Shown: positions 45,570-55,021, counted from the stretch's first letter. The stretch is DNA of 57,011 nt from Myxococcales bacterium (GCA_029880325.1 JAOUOP010000009.1:1-57011); one strand, 5' to 3'. The notes: a model not told the origin generated them from the sequence alone. Numbers and translations: made by a program.

Positions 45570-48500
45570 TCAGGGATCGAGGCTCTCGCAGACGTAGTCC
45601 TCGGTGTTGCCGCAGCTCTGGTCGTTCCAGTCGGCGTTGGAGACCTCGTTCATGCGCGCGCAGTAGCCGCTGGTGCTGCTGGGCTCGCCGCTATTCCACT
45701 TGGAGTAGAGGCCGCCCGAACCCTGGGCGCAGAGGGTGCCGTTGGCGCAGGTGCTGCTGCCGCCGGAAGTGCCGCTCCAGAACTGATCGCCGTTGTCGGA
45801 CCAGACCCAGGTGCCGCCACCCGAGTCGCGGGCGCCGATCCAGCTGTCGTTGGAGATGTGACTGCGCACAAAGGCGTTTTCGTTGGCGTCATCGATGCGC
45901 ACCAGATCCATGCCCCGCGACATGCAGATGGCGCGGGCGTTGGCCCAGCTGTTGTTCGAGGTGCAGAACCAGTAGCCGTGGCCGCTGTATTGCTGCAGGC
46001 TGCCGCAACTCGAGTGGGGTTGGTCGCAGGCATCGCGGCGGCCACAGGTACCGGCGCCGTCGCATTGGGTGTTCAAGAAGCAGCCGGAGTCGCTGCAGGT
46101 GGTGCCGGCGCTGGGCGGCGAGGCGTCGCCGACGCAGCCGCAGGCGTCGGGCTGGGTCTTGTTGGGGTCGGCCGGGCAGTTGTCGATGCAGTCGGGGGTG
46201 CCGTCGCCGTCACTGTCGGTATCCGCCACCGAACAGCCGCATACGCCGGGCACCAGCTTGGGGTCGTCGGGACAGGCGTCGAGGGGCATTTCGCAGACGT
46301 AGTCCTCGCTGTTGCTGCAGCCCAGGTCGCCCCAGCTGGCCGCAGAATTTTCGCTCATATAAGCGCAGGCGTTGCTCGAGTTGTCGGGCTCACTAGCGGC
46401 CCAGTTGGAATAGAGCCCGCCCGAGCCCTGAGCGCATGAAGTGCCGTTGGCACAGGTGCTGCTGCCGTTGTCGTTGCCGCTCCAGAACTGGTCGCCGTTA
46501 TTCGACCATGTCCAGCTGCTGCCGGAGAGGGAGCCGCCGATCCAGCTGAGATTGCTGATGTGGCTGCGCACGAAGGCGTTTTCGCCCGCGTTGTCGATGC
46601 GCACCAGCTCGCCACCGGGCACGCTCTGGCAGATGGCGCGGGCGTTCTGCCAATTCTGATCGTTGGTGCAGAACCAATAGCCGCTGGCATCGCCGCCGCC
46701 GTAGCGATAGAAGCTGCAGCTGCCGCCCACCGGCGCGCACTGGCTGGGGCTTCCGCAGTTGCCACCGCCGTCGCATTGATTGTTTGCGGGGCACAGGCCG
46801 TCGGTGCAGGAGGTGCCGGCGGTGGCGGGCGCGTCGCTGGGGCAGCCGCACTGGCCCATCACCGAGCGGTCGGTGTCGAGGGGGCAGCCGTCCATGCAGT
46901 CCATCACCCCGTCGCCGTCGGTGTCGGGGCTGGTGTGGGTGCACACGCCGGCGCTGCAGACGTCGGCTGTGCAGCTGTCGCCGTCGCTGCTGCAGGCGGT
47001 TCCGTTGGACTTGCTGCTGTAGCCCAGGGCGCTCGTGCTGGAGTTGCAGCTGCGGCACTCGTTGCTCGGGTCCACGCTGCCGGCCGCGACGCAGGCGCCG
47101 TCCACCAGGCAGCCATTGCCGCAGGGTGAGCTGGAGCGCAGCTGCCGCGAGGCGATGGGCTCGGTGGGCGTGCAAGTGCTGCCGCCGCCAGCGCAGTAGT
47201 AGACGTGCATGCCGGCGGCGGAGCCGTTGTCCATGCCGTGGTGCAGGCGGATGCTGTAGATGCCGCCGCCGACATTGAAACACTGGGTCTGGCCGTCCTG
47301 TACGGGCACGGTGGCGCCGTTGAAGAAGACCGAAGTGCAGCCTTCGTCACCACCGGGGGCCACCGCGAAGCAGTGCTGGCCGGAGTCGGGGAGATTGATG
47401 AAGCCCTGCCAGTCGGCCTGCCAGCTGGAATCGCAATTGGACCAGGCCGGCTCGAAACCGTAGGCCGCGTCGCAGATGTTGTCGGGGGCGTTGTCCCAAT
47501 CCCAGCCGGAATACTGGTCTTTCTGCTCCTGGATGCTGCGTTCCATGCAGCTATCGACCTTGGCCAGGGTGTCGTAGTCGGCGCACTCCACGTTCGAGAT
47601 CAGGCCCGAGTTGCAGGTATTGACCTGGCGCACGTTGAAACCGTTGAAGATGTTCTTGTCGGTCCAGGGATCGTCGTCGCCGTCCTCGTCGCAGTCGTAG
47701 AGGCTGTCGCCGTCGGCGTCGTCGTAGGAGGCGCCACAGCCGCAGACGCCGGGCTCGGTGCGGCCGGGATCGGCGGGGCAGTCGTCGGCGCAGTCGGAGG
47801 TGCCGTCGCCGTCGCTGTCGGTCTCCACCTCGCCGCAACCGCAGTCGCCGGGGTCGGTCTTGGCCGGGTCGCCGGGACAGCCGTCGGCGCAGTCCATGAC
47901 GCCGTCGCCGTCGCTGTCGGTAGTGCTCTCGGCCACGCCGCAGCCGCAGACACCCGGGTCGGTCTTGGCCGGGTCGTTACGGCAGCCGTCGTTGCAGTCG
48001 AGGGTGCCGTCGGAGTCGCTGTCGATGTCGCTGACGCCGCAGCCGCAGACGCCCGGGTCGGCCTTGAGCACATCGCTCGGGCAACCGTCGACGCAGTCGG
48101 CGGTGCCATCGCCATCACCGTCGGCGCTGTTGTCGGTGACGCCGCAGCCGCAGACGCCCGGGTCGGTCTTGAGCGAGTCGGTGGGGCAGCCGTCCTGGCA
48201 GTCGGGTACGGGGTCGGTGTCGCTGTTGGTCTCGGGCACGCCGCAGCCGCAGACCCCGGGCTCGCTCTTGGCCGGGTCGTCGGGACAGCCGTCAACCTGG
48301 CAGACACCGCTCTCGCACAGCCCGCTCTCGCAATCGCCGTCGACGACGCAACCCGAATCATCAGGACACGGAGGGCAGTCGGGGCCGCCGCAGTCGGTGC
48401 CGGTCTCGAAGCCGAGCTTCATGCCGTCGCTGCAGTCCGAGGTGCTGTCGGCCGTCATGCCCGCCATGCCCATCATGCCGGCCGTGTCGCCCGTGCCACC

Positions 48501-48743
48501 CGCTCCGGAGCTGCCCGAGCCGCCGCCCTGACCGCCGCTCGCGGAGCTGCCCGTGGTGCCCGAGGCGCCGGTCTGCGAGGCACCGGAGCCGCTGGCGCCC
48601 ACGCCATCGGTATCCCGTTCAGCCGTGCTGCCCTGGGCGCAGGCCCCCAGCAGAACCGCCAACGCCCACGGGCCCATGCCCCGCGCCACACCAAGACCCG
48701 CCGATGGCCCGTCCAGCCACCTAGAAACCGTTGTCCACATCAC
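45570..48743 (-). CDS. large surface lipoprotein: TSP3 repeats and two C-type lectin domains
   Basis: A 1057-residue lipoprotein (lipobox LLGAC, Cys35). A Gly/Ser-rich linker (about 40-95) leads to seven or so Asp/Cys-rich calcium-binding repeats (about 130-350, pattern DPGVCGCGV-x-DSDGDG-x-DC-x-DGCP) of thrombospondin type 3. A middle Cys-rich domain (about 360-500) follows, then TSP3-like units, a first C-type lectin domain (about 670-818) with WSNNGDQFWSG, another TSP3 segment and a second lectin domain (about 904-1055) with the matching WSDNGDQFWSG. The lectin pair shares WIG and DYVCE. It likely mediates adhesion or prey/surface recognition. Confidence 0.85.
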   Translation of the reverse strand: MMWTTVSRWLDGPSAGLGVARGMGPWALAVLLGACAQGSTAERDTDGVGASGSGASQTGASGTTGSSASGGQGGGSGSSGAGGTGDTAGMMGMAGMTADSTSDCSDGMKLGFETGTDCGGPDCPPCPDDSGCVVDGDCESGLCESGVCQVDGCPDDPAKSEPGVCGCGVPETNSDTDPVPDCQDGCPTDSLKTDPGVCGCGVTDNSADGDGDGTADCVDGCPSDVLKADPGVCGCGVSDIDSDSDGTLDCNDGCRNDPAKTDPGVCGCGVAESTTDSDGDGVMDCADGCPGDPAKTDPGDCGCGEVETDSDGDGTSDCADDCPADPGRTEPGVCGCGASYDDADGDSLYDCDEDGDDDPWTDKNIFNGFNVRQVNTCNSGLISNVECADYDTLAKVDSCMERSIQEQKDQYSGWDWDNAPDNICDAAYGFEPAWSNCDSSWQADWQGFINLPDSGQHCFAVAPGGDEGCTSVFFNGATVPVQDGQTQCFNVGGGIYSIRLHHGMDNGSAAGMHVYYCAGGGSTCTPTEPIASRQLRSSSPCGNGCLVDGACVAAGSVDPSNECRSCNSSTSALGYSSKSNGTACSSDGDSCTADVCSAGVCTHTSPDTDGDGVMDCMDGCPLDTDRSVMGQCGCPSDAPATAGTSCTDGLCPANNQCDGGGNCGSPSQCAPVGGSCSFYRYGGGDASGYWFCTNDQNWQNARAICQSVPGGELVRIDNAGENAFVRSHISNLSWIGGSLSGSSWTWSNNGDQFWSGNDNGSSTCANGTSCAQGSGGLYSNWAASEPDNSSNACAYMSENSAASWGDLGCSNSEDYVCEMPLDACPDDPKLVPGVCGCSVADTDSDGDGTPDCIDNCPADPNKTQPDACGCVGDASPPSAGTTCSDSGCFLNTQCDGAGTCGRRDACDQPHSSCGSLQQYSGHGYWFCTSNNSWANARAICMSRGMDLVRIDDANENAFVRSHISNDSWIGARDSGGGTWVWSDNGDQFWSGTSGGSSTCANGTLCAQGSGGLYSKWNSGEPSSTSGYCARMNEVSNADWNDQSCGNTEDYVCESLDP

Positions 48744-48926
48744 TACCTCACCGACTTACGGGCTCTGCTGGCGCGGTCGCAGCTCGGAACGCAAGCACGC
48801 TCCGACACACCTCAAGCCGCGGCCACCATAGCAGAAGCTTGGGACGTTCGCGAAGTGGTATGAAGTAGCGCCGTATTGGGAATTTTTCTGCGCAGTTTGG
48901 GCGGGGACCTTTGCGCGCGGCGCCGG

Positions 48927-51182
48927 TCAACGCGCCACGTTCTGCATCTGCTGCTTGAACTCGTCCATGTTCGAGTGGGTCTGTCGGCGCGACTTGCGCA
49001 TCTCTTCGATGGCTTTCATGTCGTCTTCGCCGCCGCCCATCTCCGTGCGCTGCATCAGCTCTTGCTGCGGACGCTCTTCATCACGGGTGGTCAGTGCTTG
49101 CCTGGCCTTTTCGAGATCGAGCTTGTCGGACTCGTCGATGATCACGGGGTTGCCGTCCGCGTCGCGCAACTCGATTTTTTGGGCGTCGGCATCCCGCTCC
49201 GGATCGATCGCCAACCGCACCGTGCGGTAGGGCCCGTAGAGACCAGCCAGGGACAACAGCATCATGACCAGGCTGAGTAGAGCGTTGCCCCCCATGTCGC
49301 GCAGGCCCCGTAGCATTCCGAAAATCGACAGCGCGAAGAAGAATCCCGCCCCCACCCAGGGCAGCACGCGCCTTGCCAACGACTCCAGCGGGCCCAGTCC
49401 GGCGCCCGGCACCACATAACCCACAGCCAACACGCACACGCAGATTGCAGTCAACTGCAGCGAGATATTGACCGGTCGCCACATGGTGGGCTTGAGCTGG
49501 ATCTGCACCGCCCACACCTTGACCATGGCGATGAGCGAGAGGATCGCGATGCCGGCCACCGAAAAGGTCGTGCGGGAATCCTCCGCGAGCTGCTCGGGCG
49601 AGGGCGGCCGCCGCATCAGGATGGGAATCGCCAACAGCAACAGCAGGGCAAAGAGCAGCATCAAAACCGTGTTGACCAATGCGCGGAAACGGCTGCGCCT
49701 GGGCTGGATGATGACGATGGGCACCGGCTTTGGCTTGGCCGCGGGGCCGCGTGCCTTCAAGACCGCGCCGACCTTGGTCGACTCGTCTTCGTCTTCTTCG
49801 TCTTCGTCTTGATCGCCGCGGCCGGTCGCGTCGTCGGCGCTGGCGAGCTGCGCTGAGCGTGCGAAGAAGCCACCGAGCGAGCTGCGGCGCTTTCTCGGAC
49901 TCGAGTCGGCGTCGCCAGTGGGCGGCTCGGGACGAGTGGCGTCGTCGTCGGCGCCCTTCTGCCCGACCGAATCGAGTCCCTCGAGGGGCAGGAAGGCCGC
50001 GGCCAGCTCGGCCGTGCGGATCTGCCCACGCGGCTTGCTGCGCGGGCGCACCTCGGAAACCGATTCGTCGCCGTCGGCTGGGCCGGGCGCTTCGGCATCT
50101 GAAGCCAGGGTCTCGGCCAGCGCCCCGTCGTCGCCGACCGAGGCGGCCATCGTGTCAGCGAGCGCGTCACCGGCATCTGAAGCCAGGGTCTCGGCCAGCG
50201 CCGCGCCTCCAGCCTCCGACGCCAGGGTCTGCGCGAAGGCATCGCCCGAGGCATCCCCGCCCGGCTCCGACGGCTGCTGCGCTGGCAGGCCGGTCATCGT
50301 CTCCTGCAAGGCCAGCTCGTCGTCGCTGACCCTGCCGGTCTGGCGCCGAGATGTGGCGGAAATCGCCGAACCCTCTCCCTCGAGCCGACGCTGCATGGCG
50401 ACCAGGGCCGTCTGCAGGGGCGCGGGGCTCGAGGGACGGCGCGCCGGATTGGACGCCAGACACTCGACCAGCGCCTGACACAGCTCGGCCGGCAGCTTCG
50501 TGAAGAGAGGCTCCATGGCGGCCTTTAACTCTGCGTTGCTGGTCCCGGCTTGGCGGCGACCGGTCAGGATTTCCAGGGCGAGCAAGCCCAGGCACCACAG
50601 GTCACCGCGGGGGTCCGGTGGACGCCCGTGGCCGCGGCGCTCGGGCGGCGTGACCCGGGCCTGCACACGGCTGGAAGCCGAAGAGCCGACGAAGCCGACG
50701 ATGCGCGGCACCAGCCGGCCGTCTTCGCGCGCCACCAATACGTGCTCGCGATCGAGGCGACCGTGTACGAGCTTTTGACCGTGGGCGGCGGCGAGCGCGT
50801 CGCAGATCGGCAACAGCACCTCGACGGCGGTGCGCGCGATGGCCTCGGGCCCCAGCGCCAGCACGCATTCCGAAAGCCGCTGACCGTCCGGATATTGCTC
50901 CACCACGTAGGGAATGCCGGTGTCATCGGTCTCGATGGCGAGGACGGCTGCGATGGCGGGATGGGCCAGCTCGCGCAGGGCCTTGGGCACGGCGAGAAAG
51001 CGCCCCGCTGAGTCGGGGCGCAGGGCGTGCTCGGGGCGCAGGATGCGCACGGTGACGTCGTGGCCACCGCGCAAAGCGCGGGCGTGGTAGCTCTCGCTGA
51101 GCCCGTCGCCCTCGATGCGCTCGTGCAACTCGTAGGCGCCGTTGAGCGTCTCACCCGAGCGGGCATCCGTGGCTGGATTCAC
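48927..51182 (-). CDS. membrane-anchored pseudokinase
   Basis: A 751-residue protein with a kinase-like N-terminal domain (about 15-270) that lacks the catalytic residues. The Gly loop is IEGDGLSES, the VAIK lysine is replaced by Arg46 (VTVRIL), the HRD aspartate reads HGRLD with Arg142, and the DFG aspartate is Gly163 (IVGFVG). A long acidic linker with repeats of AETLASDA follows (about 290-460). About five transmembrane helices (AAA...LLMLLFALLLLLAIP and others) lie between 510 and 680, then a charged helical tail. It should bind rather than phosphorylate partners. Confidence 0.82.
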   Translation of the reverse strand: MNPATDARSGETLNGAYELHERIEGDGLSESYHARALRGGHDVTVRILRPEHALRPDSAGRFLAVPKALRELAHPAIAAVLAIETDDTGIPYVVEQYPDGQRLSECVLALGPEAIARTAVEVLLPICDALAAAHGQKLVHGRLDREHVLVAREDGRLVPRIVGFVGSSASSRVQARVTPPERRGHGRPPDPRGDLWCLGLLALEILTGRRQAGTSNAELKAAMEPLFTKLPAELCQALVECLASNPARRPSSPAPLQTALVAMQRRLEGEGSAISATSRRQTGRVSDDELALQETMTGLPAQQPSEPGGDASGDAFAQTLASEAGGAALAETLASDAGDALADTMAASVGDDGALAETLASDAEAPGPADGDESVSEVRPRSKPRGQIRTAELAAAFLPLEGLDSVGQKGADDDATRPEPPTGDADSSPRKRRSSLGGFFARSAQLASADDATGRGDQDEDEEDEDESTKVGAVLKARGPAAKPKPVPIVIIQPRRSRFRALVNTVLMLLFALLLLLAIPILMRRPPSPEQLAEDSRTTFSVAGIAILSLIAMVKVWAVQIQLKPTMWRPVNISLQLTAICVCVLAVGYVVPGAGLGPLESLARRVLPWVGAGFFFALSIFGMLRGLRDMGGNALLSLVMMLLSLAGLYGPYRTVRLAIDPERDADAQKIELRDADGNPVIIDESDKLDLEKARQALTTRDEERPQQELMQRTEMGGGEDDMKAIEEMRKSRRQTHSNMDEFKQQMQNVAR
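50094..50202. repeat. 31-bp direct repeat inside the pseudokinase linker
   Basis: The 31-bp stretch that begins CGGCATCTGAAGCCAGGG at 50094 recurs from 50171, 77 bp downstream. It encodes the TLASDA/AETLAS linker repeats and suggests recent duplication within the acidic linker. Confidence 0.7.
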
Positions 51183-51404
51183 CCTTCCATAGTCTCAGAG
51201 ATGGGGCAGCCGGCCAAGACGCGGCCAGGACAGCGGCCGCCCTTTCGGGACCTCCAAACCGTTGGTTGAGGCATCACCGAGCTGGCGCTGGTGCCGCCAT
51301 CGTTGACCCGCAGCAACTGGCAAGATGGTGATGACGTCGCGCAAAGACGGCGCCGATAGGCACGAGGTGCCCTGCACGACCTCCCGTGGTATCAATTGAA
51401 GCGC

Positions 51405-51983
51405 ATGAGCCGAGCGGCCGCACAGGGTAAGGCAACCTACCAGGATGTGCTCGATGCTCCCGAGCATCTGGTGGCCGAGCTGATCGACGGCGAGCTGTGG
51501 ACCCAGCCGCGCCCGTCCGGCCCCCACGCCGAAGCCGCCTCCGTGCTGGGCATGGATCTCGGCGGCCCCTTCCACCGCGGCCGCGGCGGCCCGGGGGACT
51601 GGATCATCCTTTACGAGCCCGAGCTACACCTCGGCGCCGACGTGCTGGTGCCGGACCTGGCGGGATGGCGCCGGCAGCGCATGGCCTCTGTGCCGGACGC
51701 CCCCTACTTTGAGCTCGCCCCCGACTGGGCCTGCGAAGTGCTATCGCCGGCAACGGCCCTGCGCGATCGGCGCCGCAAGCTTCCGCTCTACGCCAGCCAT
51801 CGCGTGGCCCACATCTGGCTCGTCGACCCCGGCGCTCGCAGCGTCGAGGTCTTCCGGCTCGACGGCGACGGCTATCGCTTCGTGGTGGCCCGGGGCGAGT
51901 CCGATCGCTGCCGACTCGAGCCCTTCGACGCCATCGAGCTGGAGCTGGCCGCACTCTGGGGGCAGGCGGGCGAGGGCGAATAG
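51405..51983 (+). CDS. Uma2-family (DUF820) endonuclease-like protein
   Basis: A 192-residue PD-(D/E)XK-type protein. Features are ELIDGELW near residue 30, VLVPDLAGWRR in the middle, CEVLSPATALRDRRRKLPLYAS with the conserved Glu and Lys of the active site, and HIWLVDPGARSVEVFRLDG. These match Uma2 proteins, which are widespread in cyanobacteria and myxobacteria and whose targets are unknown. I prefer ATG at 51405; a TTG three codons upstream is possible. Confidence 0.85.
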   Translation: MSRAAAQGKATYQDVLDAPEHLVAELIDGELWTQPRPSGPHAEAASVLGMDLGGPFHRGRGGPGDWIILYEPELHLGADVLVPDLAGWRRQRMASVPDAPYFELAPDWACEVLSPATALRDRRRKLPLYASHRVAHIWLVDPGARSVEVFRLDGDGYRFVVARGESDRCRLEPFDAIELELAALWGQAGEGE

Positions 51984-52063
51984 CGCTGCGCCCCCCTGAT
52001 TTCGCGCAGCAGCACCGCGCCATTTTCCTCGCGCCTACCGGTACCCAGGCTAACCTTGGTGCT

Positions 52064-52618
52064 GTGCAACGCATCGCGATCATCGGCAGCTCCGGCGCCG
52101 GCAAGAGCACGCTGGCCCGGGAGCTGGGGCGGCGGCTTTCGCTGCCCCACCTCGAACTCGACAGCCTCTTTCACCAGGCCGACTGGCAGCCGCTGGCGCG
52201 CGAGCAATTCGAGACTCGTATCGACGATTTCGTGGCCGGACCGGGCTGGGTCGTGGACGGCAACTACGTCAACCATGGCGCCGGGCCGCGGGTCTGGAAA
52301 CGGGCCGATACCATCCTCTGGCTCGATCTTCCGCGCGCCACCGTCATGCGCCAGCTCATCGGCCGCACGCTCGTGCGCGGCATGCTCGGAACCGAACTCT
52401 GGAATGGCAACCGCGAGCAGCTGCGCAGTCTCCTCAAACGCGACCCCGAGGAAAACGTGGTGCTTTGGTCCTTCACCCAATTCCACCACATCCGCGAACG
52501 CTACGCGTTGATGGCCCGCGATGGGACCTGGGCGGGCCTTTCGGTCTACCGCTTGCGCTCGCGGCGCGAGATCGAAGACTTTCTGCACACTCGTGCGGCG
52601 GCCGTGCGTTTGGCATAG
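52064..52618 (+). CDS. P-loop kinase-like protein (adenylate kinase-related)
   Basis: A 184-residue P-loop protein. The Walker A motif GSSGAGKST is at residues 8-16, followed by LELDSLFHQADW, DGNYVNHGAG and RADTILWLDLPR, the pattern of the FlaR-like/topology-modulation small kinases. The substrate is unknown. It starts with GTG, and TAACCT (52051-52056) lies 7 nt upstream, so the transcript may be leaderless. Confidence 0.8.
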   Translation: MQRIAIIGSSGAGKSTLARELGRRLSLPHLELDSLFHQADWQPLAREQFETRIDDFVAGPGWVVDGNYVNHGAGPRVWKRADTILWLDLPRATVMRQLIGRTLVRGMLGTELWNGNREQLRSLLKRDPEENVVLWSFTQFHHIRERYALMARDGTWAGLSVYRLRSRREIEDFLHTRAAAVRLA

Positions 52619-52674
52619 CAGGGGCGCCCAGCGGCGCGGAGTACGAAGATGCCCGGCGGGAGTACTTCCAGAAT

Positions 52675-52874
52675 TTACGTGACAGCGCCCGCATTCAGCA
52701 CACGGGCCTGCCCGTCGAGCCGTAGCTCGTCCAGAGGCATGATCGAGTAGAGCCCCCGACCCACACGCGGCTCGGAAAGCGTCAGCCGGGCGTAGAAGCC
52801 CGTTCGGTCGCGGCGCTCGAGCACCGCGGGGAACGCGCAGCCCAGCTGCCCGCAGACTCGCCGAAACGTGGCCT
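52675..52874 (-). other. coding-like 3' tail in the -1 frame after the kinase gene
   Basis: Directly after the kinase stop, the frame one base back stays open for 66 codons to TAA (52675-52677), with strong G/C at third positions and protein-like content (FRRVCGQLGCAFPAVL, TGFYARLTLSEPRVGRG). It has no ATG or GTG at its start. It may be the 3' end of a gene read by frameshift, a gene broken by an indel, or an overlapping gene with a rare start. I recognise no family. Confidence 0.4.
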
Positions 52875-54410
52875 TCAGGGCTGGATCAGCACCGGTTTGA
52901 AGACGACGGGAAAGCGCAGCTCGGAGCGACCGCGCGCTTCGGGCAGGCGAAAGGCCTCCGCCACCCGGCGCACGCAGCGCTTCAACTCCGGCGAGCCCTC
53001 GCCCGCGATGGTCACGCCCGTGACGCGTCCGGCGGGCGAAGCGCTCAGCTGAACATCGAGGCGCACGGCCTGTGGGGCCGGGGCGTCCGGCTGCTCCAGC
53101 AGCGTGCTGGCGACCACGTCCTGGTAGCACTGCTGCAGCTGTCCCTGGTGCGCGTTCAGGATCGGCGCGAAAAGGTCGCCGCCGATGCGCTCGGGCAGCT
53201 CGGGCTCGGCAGTGGGGGCTTGCAGCTCGCCTTCGGCTAGGTTCTTTTCGGACGTAGCCGCCGCTGCGCGCGGCTCCGAGCCCGCGCTGCCGGCGGCTTC
53301 GGCTGCTTCGGCCAGTGGCGGCGCGGCGCCGACTGCAGCCTCGGCGGCGCCATTCATGGCCGCCTGAGCGACTGCGACTTCCGAACCGGGCGCGGCCCGG
53401 CGCGCGAAGGCCGCCCAACCCGCGGCGCCGACCGCCAACATCGCCAGCAATCCCGCCGCCAGAATCCACGGCGGCGTGCCGGCCGGCTCGGGAGGTGGTG
53501 CCGGGCTGGCCATGACGGCCGCCGCCGGACGCGGCACCCCGCGTGTGGGCGTGAGCGCGCTGCGCAGGGCCTCGGCCATCAGCCCCGCGCTCTGCCAGCG
53601 GCGCTCGAGATCCTTCTTCATGGCGCGCTCGACGATGGTCACCAGCCGCGCCGGCAAATCGGGACGCACGGTGGAAAGCGGGCTGTGCTCCTCGGTGGCG
53701 ATGGAAATGATCAGCGCCTGCACACTGTCGCCGTCAAAAGGCGGCCGACCGGTCAGGGCGCGGTACATCACCGCACCCACGGCCCAGATGTCGGAGCGCG
53801 CATCCACCCGCTGACCACGGGCCTGCTCCGGGCTCATGTAGAGCGGCGTCCCCAGCACCGCGCCCTGGCGCGTGAGGTTCGGGTTGGACTCGCCGTCGTT
53901 CAAAAGGCCCGCGACACCGAAGTCCAGCAACTTGACCCTGTGTTTGACGCCGTCGCCACTCGGCAAAAAGATGTTGTCGGGCTTGATGTCGCGGTGCACG
54001 AAGCCAGCCTGATGGGCCGCCTCCAGAGCCTCGAGCAAGGGAACCGAAAGGGCGCCGAGTTCCGCCGGTGGCAGCGGGCCGCGGTCGAGGCGGTCGCCCA
54101 GGGTCTCGCCCTCGAGCAACTCCAGCACCAGGTAGAGCGAACCATCGGTGTCGTAGCCGCCGTCGAGCACCTCGACGATGCCCCCGTGGCCGATCGTCGA
54201 GGGCGCGCGGGCCTCGCGTACGAAGCGCTCGGCGGCCTGGGTGGAGCGGGCGAAGCTCGGGTGCATCAGCTTCACGGCCACGCGACGCTTGGTAAAGTGG
54301 TGCTCGGCCGCATACACCGCCCCCATGCCGCCGCTGCCGAGCAGGCGTTCGAGCACGTACTTGCCGGCGATGGTCTCGCCCACCCGCTCTTCTGCCGCGA
54401 CATCCGCCAT
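52875..54410 (-). CDS. Ser/Thr protein kinase with TonB/AgmX-like C-terminal domain
   Basis: A 511-residue active-looking kinase. The loop LGSGGMG is followed by K47 in VAVKLMH, D141 in HRDIKPDN and D163 in DFG, then [13 protein letters not shown] and DIWAVGAVMYRAL. After the kinase domain (to about 280) come one transmembrane helix (PWILAAGLLAMLAVGAAGWAAF near 320), an Ala/Glu-rich linker and a C-terminal domain (about 415-505) with LQQCYQDVV...RVTGVTIAGEG...CVRRVAEAFRLP, the TonB/AgmX pattern. Outside the cell that domain could sense or bind envelope components. TAGGAT lies 12 nt before the ATG. Confidence 0.87.
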   Translation of the reverse strand: MADVAAEERVGETIAGKYVLERLLGSGGMGAVYAAEHHFTKRRVAVKLMHPSFARSTQAAERFVREARAPSTIGHGGIVEVLDGGYDTDGSLYLVLELLEGETLGDRLDRGPLPPAELGALSVPLLEALEAAHQAGFVHRDIKPDNIFLPSGDGVKHRVKLLDFGVAGLLNDGESNPNLTRQGAVLGTPLYMSPEQARGQRVDARSDIWAVGAVMYRALTGRPPFDGDSVQALIISIATEEHSPLSTVRPDLPARLVTIVERAMKKDLERRWQSAGLMAEALRSALTPTRGVPRPAAAVMASPAPPPEPAGTPPWILAAGLLAMLAVGAAGWAAFARRAAPGSEVAVAQAAMNGAAEAAVGAAPPLAEAAEAAGSAGSEPRAAAATSEKNLAEGELQAPTAEPELPERIGGDLFAPILNAHQGQLQQCYQDVVASTLLEQPDAPAPQAVRLDVQLSASPAGRVTGVTIAGEGSPELKRCVRRVAEAFRLPEARGRSELRFPVVFKPVLIQP

Positions 54411-54547
54411 GGGGTGACGGCGATCCTATCATGGGCGGGTCGCTGGCAAGCACCCGCAGCCGGTGGCTGCTCCATGCGTGCGGCCCAATCCACCACGACG
54501 GCACCACCAGTGCAGCAATTGGGCCGCAGCTGTGAGAAAACGCCCCC

Positions 54548-55021
54548 GTGAACAACAACGACGTCCTGCGCCGCCTTCGCTACGCCCTCGATCTGGAGGA
54601 CTCCAAGATGGTCGAACTCTTCGGCCTCGGTGGCCAGACGGTAACCGACGCGCAGGTGAACGCTTGGCTCAAGCGCGACGAGGACCCGGACTTCCAGGTC
54701 TGTGCCGAAGCGCTCTTCGCGGCGTTCCTCAACGGCCTGATCGTCGACCGCCGCGGCCCCCGGCAGGACGCCCGCCCGCCCGCGGTCGACCCCATCAACA
54801 ACAACACCATCCTGATGAAGCTCAGGATCGCGCTCGACCTGCAGGGCGACCGCCTGCTGGCGTTGATCGAGCTGGGAGGCCACAAGCTCAGCAAGCACGA
54901 GCTGAGCGCGTTCTTCCGCAAGCCGAGCAACAAGCACTACCGCCAGTGCCGGGACCAGGTGCTCCGCAAGTTCCTACGCGGCCTGCAGCTCGAGCTGCGC
55001 GGAACCGCACCGAGCGATTGA
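54548..55021 (+). CDS. yehS: DUF1456 (YehS-like) protein
   Basis: A 157-residue soluble protein made of two repeats of one module: NNDVLRRLRYALDLEDSKMVELFGLGG and NNNTILMKLRIALDLQGDRLLALIELGG, each followed by a WLK or FFRK helix and an FLNGL or FLRGLQ end. This duplicated layout is the DUF1456 family. The function is unknown. A GTG start is used. Confidence 0.88.
   Translation: MNNNDVLRRLRYALDLEDSKMVELFGLGGQTVTDAQVNAWLKRDEDPDFQVCAEALFAAFLNGLIVDRRGPRQDARPPAVDPINNNTILMKLRIALDLQGDRLLALIELGGHKLSKHELSAFFRKPSNKHYRQCRDQVLRKFLRGLQLELRGTAPSD

Noticed and set aside
47205..48863. 552-codon plus-strand frame opposite the lectin lipoprotein
   Set aside because: Ala/Val-rich antisense shadow of the TSP3 repeats.
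51405..52618. Defence island (Uma2 nuclease plus P-loop protein)
   Set aside because: The two genes have separate promoters and neither belongs to a known defence system; co-location alone is weak.
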